From Phoronis australis (Eukaryota; Phoronida; Phoronidae): 64,000 nucleotides of DNA. The notes beneath the pieces are model-generated. The model was not told the origin of the DNA and made no database searches. It saw only the letters and a program-made list of their open reading frames with translations. The stretch lies in the NCBI GenBank assembly GCA_002633005.1, contig NMRA01000096.1, positions 1-64,000 of the forward strand, written 5' to 3'. This document shows positions 53,780-63,400 of this stretch, piece by piece. Every line of letters begins with the position of its first letter. The stretch's first letter is position 1. Position numbers and translations under genes: made by a program.

Positions 53780-56700
53780 GTAAGTTGCAAAGATACAGAA
53801 CATATTTCCAACTTCAAATATTTTTTGGTTCCTTTCAAATGGGACAGTGAAGCTTGAGAAAAAGGATGCATTTTTATTTTTTATTTCTTGAGAGAAAATA
53901 GTATAGTTTTAAAATTTTTAATTAGAGAATGCCATATTTCACATTGAAGTTTCTCTTGTAATTTTGAACAGCTACTACTAAGCCTTGGTATTTTAATCAT
54001 GGACAACTTTTAAGGAAAACAATTACTCAGTTACGTGGCACTCAAAAATTTACTTTCACCACAAAAATAGTCTGTGAGTGAGAGAAGTGCAAATAAAGTA
54101 GATCAATTTTCAAAACGTCGACAAATTTTACTGAAATTCAACTGACGGAAATCTGACAAAAAATCAACTTACATTATATCACCTGAAAATTAGCCAGAAA
54201 TTTTTAGGTCTTACATTTCACCAATTTTAAACAAGAACAATGTCACTTTTGAAAACCATTACAGAACAAAAATGTTTAAAAATCCTTGTCGAGTAAAATA
54301 TCTTTTTAATAAATACGCAAGGTCATCCATTCACTTTGAATGAATTCTCTTTGTTGATGACATTCAAACAATTTACGATTTCCTTTCACAATTTTTATCA
54401 GTTTAAGCCACTGTACTCCTCTGCACTTCAGGTCAGCATCAACTATAAACACGTCAGACTTATGAGTTATGTATGTTTCATAGCATCATAACAAAAATAG
54501 GGAAATTAGATCATAGTTCCTGTAATAGCAACAAAAATATTACATAATGTGCTAAAATAACTAGACATTAGGAGGGTGATCCAAGGATAAATGCTAAAGC
54601 AAACTTGGAAAAATGTGTAAGATTAATTGAAAATATGTGCTTTAAATCGTCTACATTTTCTTTTTTAATTCTAACCTCTCAAGACATTCATTCTGTGACA
54701 ATTTTGAATAGCAGAAGTTTCAATCCGCTTGAAAAGATTTTTATAAGAATGCGAGTTGCAAAAACACAGCACGGTTGTCAGCAACCTTAATTCATTATAT
54801 CTTGTGACTGTTATAAAAAAACATACATCACGGTTGTCAGCAACCTTAATTCATTATATCTTGTGATTGTTCTAAAAAACATATATCACGGTTGTCAGCA
54901 ACCTTAATTCATTATATCTTGTGAGTGTTATAAAAAAACATACATCTCTCAAATCTAGTTGCTTTTATTGTAGACTGTGTAGCCATATTGGTCTTCCTGA
55001 GCCTGTATGTGGCGAGCCGAACCACTGCTATGCCAACAAGACGAACATCAGACATTCCAACAACATTCCACCACAGAACTCCATCAACAAACCATGACAT
55101 TACTCTGACAACCGGACCGATGTTAAGAAGAACTGACAGTGATGCAAGGGAGACAACTGTCCATTCGTCAGACTTTACTTTGTTAAAAGCAATGTCCTCT
55201 GGCACAAGAAACCAGACAACCCGAACTGTTGCGACAGTGAATGCAGCCACGTCCCTTTTGGATACACTCTTTCCCAAAGATTCGACCAATCAGCACCAGG
55301 CAACATCCCGCTCAACCGTAATTACTTTGAATGGCGGCGCAACCAGTGAGGATGAAGATTTGGTCGATACACTGGCATGGCAAATGAAAACGGAATTGAT
55401 TACGCGGAATGGAACAGCATTTAAAGCTCTTCATAACTACGTAAGTGCACTGCTGTTATGTATTAAAAACTGCTGCATCAGGAATACATTTCACCATATT
55501 ATAAACAAAGCAGAGTCCATTTACCCTGGTCATTTCTAAATATTATATGTCTTTTTGTCGTGATGTAAGTTTCTTTACAAGTAAATGTTTGTCAAGTTTC
55601 ATTCCTCAAATGCTCCGATTTAATGACACCAAAAATCAATTAGTAAAATCAATGAGTTTTAATTAGAGTATATAAACAAACTACTTCACAAGCACTGTCT
55701 TTAACTTTTACTGATAGAAACAATGTTCCTAATTATCAATGGTAGGGAGTTTCAACTCACACTTTTGATATTTATTAAGACACATATTATGAGACACGGC
55801 TAAATGTTACAAAGAAAAATGAAACAAAACAAAATGAAACAAAACAACTGATGTGAACTGAACAACATTTTCATTTCCAGGTAAAGGAATACAGCAGTCT
55901 CTTCACCAGTAACTCTATTTATGAGTCTCTCCAAACTCAGATAAGACACTGGGCTAAAGAACCAGACTTCCAGCTGCCAGCGGTGTCTTCGTCTCTCATG
56001 CCTAGAGCAAGCAAACAGGTGTGTTGACAAATTTTCATGAAATATGGCAGAAAATTTTCCTTAATACCTGCTTCGTTAAACACTCTAACACACTGATTCT
56101 TTGAAACACAGGCGCTTGAGTTAATCTATTCCTCGATCGCAAATGACGTCACTCAATACTAATCGGGAAATTTGAGCACCTGTGCATTGAATTTGTAAAT
56201 CTTGAACCCGAGTGGAAATACAGATCACAAATATTTTTAAGTCTGCTCTGCATGCCACCTGTTAGCCACCTCATTTATGGGCATTATGTCACGTGATGTG
56301 ACCAACAGGTGGCGTGCTGACCACACTTAAAAATGTTGGCAATACTGATTCCAATCAACCGCTGATTTTTCTCAGTCTCTGAAAAGTCCTAAGTTCTCAT
56401 TGTTACAAACCTCACTGAAAAGTCTCAAGTTCTCAGTCAATAGATTGTGGCTTTCAGAGACCTCTATTATTATGTAATCAAATGTAAGCATGTATAAAAA
56501 TAATTATTTTAATGATGATGACGATGATGACAATAAAGATGACAGTGATCCTGTCTGCAGTTACTATTAGTTTTTAAGGACCACAAAACTTGAGGGATAG
56601 ACCTCTATTTAGTTGTTATGTCCAGTGTGCAAGGGACAAATATCCAAGTATCAAACAATTCAGTGTGAATTGTAAGTAACCCTCAATACCCTGGGAAGCC

Positions 56701-57974
56701 CGCTGTTCTTCACAAAAACCCGCTGTTTCATTTCATCTCCAGACGACAGCTGATTCCAAATACAAGCTAAACTTATACATCAGTCTAGTCCATTTTTAAG
56801 CGTTCCCAAATCCATTTAGGCTAATTTTTTATCTATTTTTGGGAGAAAATGATCCCAACATAACTTTTCACAAAGCCAAACAGTTCTAAAAATCACCAAT
56901 TTTAGTCCAGGATACATCAGTTTATTTTACCCAGTGTTTTATTGGCCTGACATCATCGCTAATACCCTAATACCATAATTATCTGCTGTTCCACACACAA
57001 GGACCTTAGATCAGTGATCCCGATAAACAGGCTTCTTGACAACAGAAGCACCAGTGCAAATCTATCAATGAACTGCAAGGTGTCTTAAAATGGACTGAGT
57101 TTCTAATGTCACTCTGTTTCAGGCAATTCTTGACAACACCATAGTTATATGGGCCAAACTGAGCTCCATCATAAAGTACGCACAGCAGAATGAGATAAGA
57201 TACATCTGTGAGAACAGCCATCGCTGGGATATCACTCGCGGACTCCAGCTCATCTGCAAATACCCCGACGACCTGAGCCCGTGTAACTACGCTGACCAGC
57301 GTTACCTTATGGGGATTGTCTGCGACATGGAATATCTGGCTCAACCAGTAAGGATTAAATCAGAAATGCTCTTCATATTTGGATCCGTCCACATATTTTG
57401 TTTTCCTCCCAAATGTATAAGTACAACCACTGCAAAATCTAAAATGAAAACTGAGTTTTGACACCAGATCGCACAGTGAAAACCCAAAGGCAAAGGATTT
57501 GTTAGATAATCACATACAGTTACTCACTAATTTAAACAAGTTTTCAGTAATGGGGCCTTTTGTTCCTTACGAATACGTCATTGAAATATAGAAAACAGAA
57601 TTTATTCTGTTCACTTAAAACAAGCCAGCTTTTACTCTAAGTTTTAAACCCTTCATTAACTCCACTCAATAACTCAATAATCAAGTTATGGTAACTACAA
57701 ATTACTACGGACATTTGCATGATTTATGCCATCGAGTAAATTAACACGACAAATAGGTCGTGTAATTGAACAGTGTTTTATTGGCTTGACACTTTCCTTT
57801 CAGTTAACATTTTACATGTCCAATGAGGTCTCCACTCAGGCCCCTCAGCCAGACATTGAGAATTCTGTGGAAGGAAGATGGTACGTACTGTCCAGCCTCT
57901 ATCTGACCATGAGACAGGCAGCTCAGTCGGTGGAGGATATCAACGCCATGGCTAACATGGTCAAGGCAAATTAA
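53755..57974 (+). CDS. Secreted four-helix protein, candidate IL-6/CNTF-like cytokine
   Basis: Five exons, 53755-53779, 54974-55440, 55881-56018, 57123-57347 and 57804-57974, join in frame to 341 codons plus TAA. Residues 1-27 are a signal peptide (MKTTTINTNCVAILVFLSLY...). Residues 28-132 are Thr/Ser-rich and probably disordered, with one N-glycosylation site (NQT). Predicted helices: A about 135-173 (with an NGT site), B about 207-240, C about 268-295, D about 303-338. Cys 239, 255, 264 and 277 could form two disulphides. The intron phases 1-0-0-0 with a 25-base first coding exon equal those known for GH, EPO, G-CSF and IL-6. EPDFQLP (191-197) and PRA (205-207) before a Trp-bearing helix recall CLCF1 (NEPDFNPP...LPRA). 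Helix D has WYVLSSL and SVEDIN, compared with WGLKVLQEL and SIHDLR of CNTF. Homology is inferred, not proven. Confidence 0.75.
54770..54945 (+). repeat. 59-bp tandem repeat, three copies
   Basis: Units start CACGGTTGTCAGCAACCTTA at 54770, 54829 and 54887. They are nearly identical and sit in intron 1 of the secreted-protein gene, ending about 30 bases before the exon 2 acceptor. GTTG-TCAG-CAAC inside each unit is a small palindrome. Confidence 0.95.
54974..55440 (+). CDS. Secreted protein exon 2: signal core, Thr-rich region, helix A
   Basis: After acceptor TTTTATTGTAG the exon gives CVAILVFLSLYVASRTTA, the hydrophobic signal core with an AxxA-type cleavage region. A long Thr/Ser-rich stretch follows, then EDEDLVDTLAWQMKTELI, an amphipathic helix. 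Donor TAC|GTAAGT, phase 0. The 467-base exon is long for the cytokine family because of the Thr-rich insert. Confidence 0.8.
55881..56018 (+). CDS. Secreted protein exon 3: helix A end and A-B loop
   Basis: 46 codons begin VKEYSSLFTS, contain IRHWAKEPDFQLPAVSSSLM, and end PRASKQ. Acceptor TCATTTCCAG, donor CAG|GTGTGT, phase 0 at both ends. The size is close to exon 3 of GH- and IL-6-type genes, which also carry the A-B loop. Confidence 0.85.
56030..57120. other. Intron 3 of the secreted-protein gene
   Basis: It contains a GATGAT/GACGAT simple-sequence stretch near 56513-56545. No exon or mobile element was recognised. Confidence 0.5.
57123..57347 (+). CDS. Secreted protein exon 4: helices B and C, four cysteines
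   Basis: 75 codons. LDNTIVIWAKLSSIIKYAQQ is helix B. CENSHRWDITRGLQLIC, YPDDLSPC and YLMGIVCDMEYLAQP carry the four cysteines and lead into helix C. Acceptor CTGTTTCAG, donor CCA|GTAAGG, phase 0. Confidence 0.88.
57804..57974 (+). CDS. Secreted protein exon 5: helix D and stop
   Basis: Acceptor CTTTCCTTTCAG. The exon reads LTFYMSNEVSTQAPQPDIEN (helix C end and C-D loop), then RWYVLSSLYLTMRQAAQSVE and DINAMANMVKAN (helix D), ending in TAA at 57972-57974. The long C-terminal amphipathic helix in the last exon is typical of helical cytokine genes. Confidence 0.88.
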   Translation, partial: LTFYMSNEVSTQAPQPDIENSVEGRWYVLSSLYLTMRQAAQSVEDINAMANMVKAN

Positions 57975-58410
57975 ACAACCGATTGTCCAAGAAATCTTCA
58001 GTAAATTCCATAGAGTTGCTGCATCTATTATTTATATTGTTTTTGTTTTTAAGTTAATTGTTTTAATTTATTTTTTCTTCAGTATTATCTTTGAAGTGTT
58101 GCACTTTCAAAAGGTCATAATGCATGTTAAGTGGACGTTTAAGTAATGCATGTTAAGTGGCCGTTTAACAGACTTACTTATAATGCATAATGTTAATTTT
58201 GATTTTTATGGGAGTAACGTAAACTAAAAACTACATTGTTAAAAGCTAACTGCAACTGTCATTAGATTCATTTTACAATAATTTTTACTGATAGTGAAAA
58301 ATAGGCGTATAAAAAATCATATCATTACCTTTACTGGCTATTGCTTGTAAAAAAAAGAGATTGCTGTATGTGACGCTTTTTAGTCACAGTTTCTTGACTT
58401 ATTTATTGCA
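57975..58410 (+). promoter_or_regulatory. Possible AU-rich 3' untranslated region
   Basis: ATTTA pentamers occur near 58030, 58067 and 58401. TTATTTATT at 58399-58407 is the AU-rich destabilising nonamer of many cytokine mRNAs. A direct repeat, GTAATGCATGTTAAGTGG-like, lies at 58118-58165. No clear AATAAA was found, so it is uncertain that the transcript includes all of this, and such motifs arise by chance in AT-rich DNA. Confidence 0.3.
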
Positions 58411-58619
58411 TAAAGTTAGATGTGGATATATTTTATCAAGCATAATAATCCGAAAGAGTATAACTCTCTAGTCATGGTGATGAACTGTTTATGTTGAATG
58501 AGTGTCATGAAATGGCAATATTTTGTGTCTGTATTAATTTATGTTGTGAACGAGAATATAAAAGCCAAGTTGAAATCAAAGCTTTATCTTTTCAAAAAAT
58601 CCCAATCCAAACATACAAC

Positions 58620-60280
58620 AAGAGCACTGCGGAGCATTGGAATGTGCCCACGAATGCACCGCAAACGGGATGCTTCTAGGGATGCTTATTTGTATCATAA
58701 AAATGGACACTACATGGTGCAATGTCCAATCCATCCGAAAATGGAAACATGATAACGCTTCTTTAATAGAAAGCTATTTATCAAATTTCATAAAATCTGT
58801 TAAAGAACCTCAGAGAAACAAAAGGAAACACAAAAACAAAATTGCCACACGGGCACACAGCATTCGTTGAATCCACCTAAAAGTCGTCATCTGTTGTTAG
58901 CTTCAAATAAAAGCACTTGCTAAATTTAATAAAGATCCTGCTGTGGGTTTAGGAGAAACAGTTATGGACCAAAACAAAACTACCACTAGAAGGCACCACA
59001 GTAGTCAAAGTCGTTATCGTGAACAGTCCTCTTCACACTGAAAACATAAACGCCACGTTTCAAAACCATCTTTTGAAAGATTTGGTTGATAGAGGGATGG
59101 ACAACAAAAAACAGACTCGAAAACAGCAAAAATGGAGGACACTAGATGGCGCAAAATTCTTCGGTTCCATCCAAAAACAGGAGGATAGCATCATCTCACC
59201 AACAGATGCCTGTATTCAAAATTATATGAAAATCCGTTGAGGATCCTTGAAGATACAGAGGTAAACGTAAAATCTAAAATTGCCACCAGGGGGTACACCA
59301 GTAGTCAGATCTGTCCGAAAGTCGTCGTTCTTCTTTGTCAACATCATATAAATACACTGATTAAATTTAGTAGAGATCCTGCAAACGGTTTAAGAGATAC
59401 AGCCATGAGCCTAATTTTCAAAATCATCCTCAGAATGGTTTGGTTGATAGAGCGTGGACTCAAAAATAACAAAAATGGCCACTAGGTGGTGTAAACTACA
59501 CCGAATCCAGCCTAAAACACAGGATAGCGTCATCTCGCTAACAGATGCCTATACGCCAAATGTTACAAAAATCCGTTGAGGACCTTTGAAGATACAGAAG
59601 TAAGCGTAAAACACTAAAATTGCCTATAGGGAGCACACTGGTAGTCCGATCCATCCGAAAGTCGTTGTCATCCGTTGTCAACATCATATAAATAAACTTT
59701 TTAAATTTAATAATGATCCTGCAAAGGTTTAGGAGATATAACCATTGATGCAAAAAAATAACAAATCTGTCACTAGGTGGCGCCACAGTAGTCAAAGTCA
59801 TTGGAAAATCATCATGAGTCGTCCTCTTCATAACAAGAACATACGTACCAATTTTCACAATCATCCTTAGAGCAGTTTGGTTGATAAAGGGGTGGATGCC
59901 AAAAAACACACTCGAAAACAGTAAAAATGGCCATTAGGTGGCGCAAACTATGTTGAATCCACCCAAAAGCAGGGGGATAGTGTCATCTCAATAATAGATG
60001 CCTATATGTCAAATTTTATGAAAATGCTTTAAGGACCTTTACACAGGTGAGCGTAAACAATATAATTGCTACTAGGGAGCACACCGATAGTCGGATCTGT
60101 CCGAAAGTTTGCTCAGGCAGTCCCATCCAAGAAAGGAACATGCTCGCAAAATTTCATGAAAAAACTTCAACGGGTTTTGGAGATAGAGTAGCAGATGCCG
60201 GACAGACGCCAGACGGACGGAGACGACGGCATAATCTGTACAGTGCACATATAAATATGTGGGCACATAAAAATTGGTTA
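58620..60280 (+). mobile_element. CTCF-motif repeat element, copy A
   Basis: It starts near GCGGAGCATTGGAATGTGCC and ends 'gacggacggagacgacggcataat' followed by ATATAAATATGTGGGCACAT. The body is built of roughly 150-bp subunits, three making a roughly 450-bp unit. Each subunit opens with a box like CCACTAGGTGGCGC: 58983, 59139, 59283, 59479, 59623 (degenerate), 59770, 59931 and 60069. Phrases such as 'gttgaggacctttgaagata' and 'tttggttgatagag' follow the boxes. No ORF is present. The CGGACGGA end is typical of a mobile element terminus. Confidence 0.8.
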
Positions 60281-60292
60281 ACTGACTTATTG

Positions 60293-60350
60293 GCAAGCCT
60301 CGGTGGCGTAATGATAAAGGTATATGACTGTCTATCCTGCTACCTGGTCA
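60293..60350 (+). mobile_element. tRNA-like SINE head
   Basis: CTCGGTGGCGTAATGATAAAG is an A-box-like promoter. 'TATCCTGCTACC' follows at the same relative place as in the minus-strand head at 16570-16636. Confidence 0.4.
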
Positions 60351-60390
60351 ATGCTCAGCTTTGTCATGCAGTACATTCAGTCTTGTAAGA

Positions 60391-60530
60391 GTGGGGACAT
60401 TCCAGGCTAAGGATGAGTACGTACAGTGAGGATATCCCAGGCCAAGGATGAGTACGTAGGGTGGGGACATCCCAGGCCAAGGATGAGTACACACAGTGGG
60501 GACATTCCAGGCCAAGGATGATTGCGTAAA
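60391..60530 (+). repeat. 35-bp minisatellite, four copies
   Basis: GTGGGGACATTCCAGGCTAA then GGATGAGTACGTACA repeats exactly every 35 bases at 60391, 60426, 60461 and 60496, with a few substitutions each. The minus-strand ORF across it is a repeat artefact. Confidence 0.97.
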
Positions 60531-61000
60531 ACGACCATCCACACTCTGCGATGGTTTTAATCTTGTTGAAGTTTGCAAGTATATAAACTCTAGGTAACTA
60601 CCGGTAGTTAGGAGGCAAAACAAAAGCAGGTTCAGTACAGAGAATTGATTCATGTTTAATGGCAAGACACAATTTGTCACAGGGAATCCATTCTCCATCG
60701 GTGGTTTAAAACACAAAGGAATTCAAGGCCAGACAAGTTTTAATGACTGTTCGATGCTTTAGTTCACAATGGAATATTTCAAACCGTCAAACACCTAAAT
60801 TAATTTCCACTCACAATTACAGACACAGTAAGCATGACATGGCAATTAATGTGATTGATAAATGCAGTCCTAAATGACCATGCATATATGTCAAATAAGT
60901 CAAATTTAGTGAGTGTGTAATAAGTAATTATGTTTCAAAGTACCTAATGAGACGTCATTATGGAAAATGAGAGCAAAACAGGATTCACACTGAAAATGGA

Positions 61001-61043
61001 CTGCATCACACTGCACTGCACTGCACTACACTGCACTGCACTA
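61001..61043 (+). repeat. (CACTG/CTGCA)n short tandem repeat
   Basis: CACTGCACTGCACTGCACTA and similar pentamer units, about eight in total. Confidence 0.95.
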
Positions 61044-61084
61044 GAACATTAAAAGCTCTGAAGCACAAGAACACGAATAAGAGT

Positions 61085-63400
61085 GACGCGGAGTGTTGAA
61101 ATGTGCTCACCAATGCATCACAAACTGTGTGCTTTTAGGCTTGTTCATTTGTGTCATAAAAATGGCCACTAATAAGATGGCACAAAAACATACAATCCAT
61201 TCGAAAATGAAAACATGTCGTAGCTTCCTTAATAGAAAGCTATTCACCAAATTTCATACAAATCTGTCACGGAATTTCAAAGAAAAAAAGGAAAACAGAA
61301 TAAAATGAAATTGCCACTAGGGGGCACAGTGTTCATTGGATCCGCCTGAAAGTCGACACTGGCTGTTGTTAGCTTCACATAAATACACATACTAAATTTA
61401 ATAAAGATCCAGCAGTGGGCTTAGGAGATACAGCTATGGGCGCAAAACAAAATAAAATGATTGGAGAAGCCACAATAGTCAAAGTCGTCATCGTCAACCA
61501 TCCTCTTCACCCAGAGAACATAATTTTTAAAACCATCCTTAGAATGATTTGGTTGACAGATGGATGTTCCCAAAAAACAGACTTGAAAACAGCAAAAATG
61601 GCCACTAGGTGGCGCAAAATTCCTCGATTCCACTCAAAAAGGAGGATAGCGTCATCTCACCAATACATGCCTATATTCAAAATTTTATGAAAATCCGTTG
61701 AGGACCTTTGAAGAGGCAAAAGTAAAATCTAAAATTGCTACCAGGGGGCACACCAGTAGTCAGATCCATCCGAAAGTCGTCGTTGTTCTTTGTCAACATC
61801 ACATAAATACACTTATTAAATTTGGTAAAGAACCTGCAAATGGTTTAAGAGATACTGCACTGGGCACAAAAACGAAATTGCCACTACGAGGCGCTACAGT
61901 AGCTGATGTCATCAGAAAATCATCGTCAGCTGTCTACTTCATAGTAAAAACATACATGCGAATTTTCACTATTATCCAGAAAGCGATTTGGTTGATGGAG
62001 GGCTGGAGGCCAAAAACAGACTAGAAAACAGTAAAAATGGCCACTAGGTGGCGTAACTAAGTCAAATCCATCTGAAAACGGAAAGATAGCGTCACTACAC
62101 TAACAGAAGCCTGTACGCCAAATTTTTTTAAAATACGTTGAGGACCTATGAAGATACAGAGGTCAACGTAAAAAAAAATAAAATTGTCACCAGGAAGCAC
62201 ACCAGTAGTCAAATCCGTCCGTAAGTCGTAGTCGTCCTTTGTCAACATCATATAAAGGCACTTACTAAATTTAGTAATTTAAAAGATCCTGCAGATGGTT
62301 TAGGAGATACAGCCACAGGCGCAAAAAAAACAAAGCTGCCACTAGGAGGCGCCACAGTCATCAAAATCAGCGGAAAATCATTGTCAGCCGTTCTCTGCAT
62401 AGTAAGAACATATATGCCAATTTCCATAATCATCCTTAGAGCACTTTGGTTGATGGAGGGGTGGACGCCTAAAAACAGACTCGAAAACAGTAAAAACGGC
62501 TACTAGGTGGCGCAACTAAGTCGAATCCATCTGAAAACGGAAAGATAGCGTCACCACACTAACAGAAGCCTGTGCGCCAACAGCAACACCACCAACAACC
62601 GTCAGACAGAGCCTGATCAACTCTGTTGTCCCATTTACTAGAGATGGTCTTGGTTTAGAGACGAAACCATTAAGGACAGCAAGAGACCAACTGAAGATGG
62701 CGGTTGAGCACAGTTCCATCAAGTGTTTAAAGTAAGTTTGAAATACGTTGAGGACCTTTGAAGATACAGAGGCTAACATAAAAAAATAAAATTGCCACCA
62801 GGGGGCACACCCGTAGTCAATTACGTCTAAAATTCGTCGTCGTCCTTTGTCAACATCATATAAATGCACAAAGCTGCCACTAGGAGGCGTCACAGTTGTT
62901 GAAATCTTCGGAAAATCATTGTCAGCAGTCCTCTTCATAGTAAGAACATATATGCCAATTTCCACAATCATCCTTAGAGCAGTTTGGTTGATGGAGGGGA
63001 GGACACCTAAAAACAGACTCGAAAACAGTAAAAATGGCCACAAGATGGTGCAAATTATGTCGAATCTATCCGAAAACGGGAGGATAGCGTCATCTCACCA
63101 ATAGATGCCTACATGCCAAATTTTATGAAAATATGCTAAAGACCTTTGAAGATATAGAGGTAAGCGGAAAAAACTAAAACTGCCACTAGGGGGGCACACC
63201 GGTAGTTGGATCAGTCCGAAAGTTTGCCCATGCCGTCCCATTTATAAAAGGAACACCTGCAAAATTTCATGAACATAGGTCAAACGCTTTTGGAATTAGA
63301 GCAGCAGACGCCAGATGCCGGACGGACGGATGTCGCCCGGACGGACGGACGAAGATGAGGGCATAATTCATCCACATATAATTATGTGACGCATAAAAAT
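61085..63400 (+). mobile_element. CTCF-motif repeat element, copy B
   Basis: Same family as 58620-60280, starting GCGGAGTGTTGAAATGTGCT and ending with CGGACGGACGG then 'gaagatgagggcataat'. CTCF-like boxes: 61314, 61602, 61738, 61881, 62041, 62187, 62339, 62500, 62795, 62877, 63038 and 63183, all on plus. 62795 (CCACCAGGGGGCAC) and 61314 (CCACTAGGGGGCAC) fit the known CTCF core best. The ORFs listed across it on both strands are not proteins. A unique segment interrupts it at 62581-62741. Confidence 0.82.
62581..62741 (+). CDS. Exon-like unique segment inside repeat copy B
   Basis: The segment replaces a few bases of repeat between 'cctgtgcgccaa' and 'aaatacgttgagg'. One plus frame is open throughout (VRQSLINSVVPFTRDGLGLE ... 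ARDQLKMAVEHSSIKCL) and ends at TTTAAA|GTAAGT, a strong donor at 62731/62732. ATG at 62697 sits in the strong context GAAGATGGCGG, so it could be a first coding exon (MAVEHSSIKCL) with 5' UTR, or an internal exon after the weak acceptor GCGCCAACAG. No family is recognised, and any partner exons lie outside the window. Confidence 0.4.

Noticed and set aside
54912-55289. 125-codon minus ORF
   Set aside because: It is the antisense shadow of exon 2 of the secreted-protein gene, which has splice sites and a signal peptide on plus.
62516-63043. 175-codon minus ORF, the second longest in the window
   Set aside because: It runs through two units of the repeat element and its unique insert. Similar phrases recur in other minus frames of the repeat, so it is a repeat artefact.
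58620-63400. CRISPR-like regular array
   Set aside because: The units are about 150 bp, diverged, with no short exact repeats or unique spacers, in an animal genome.
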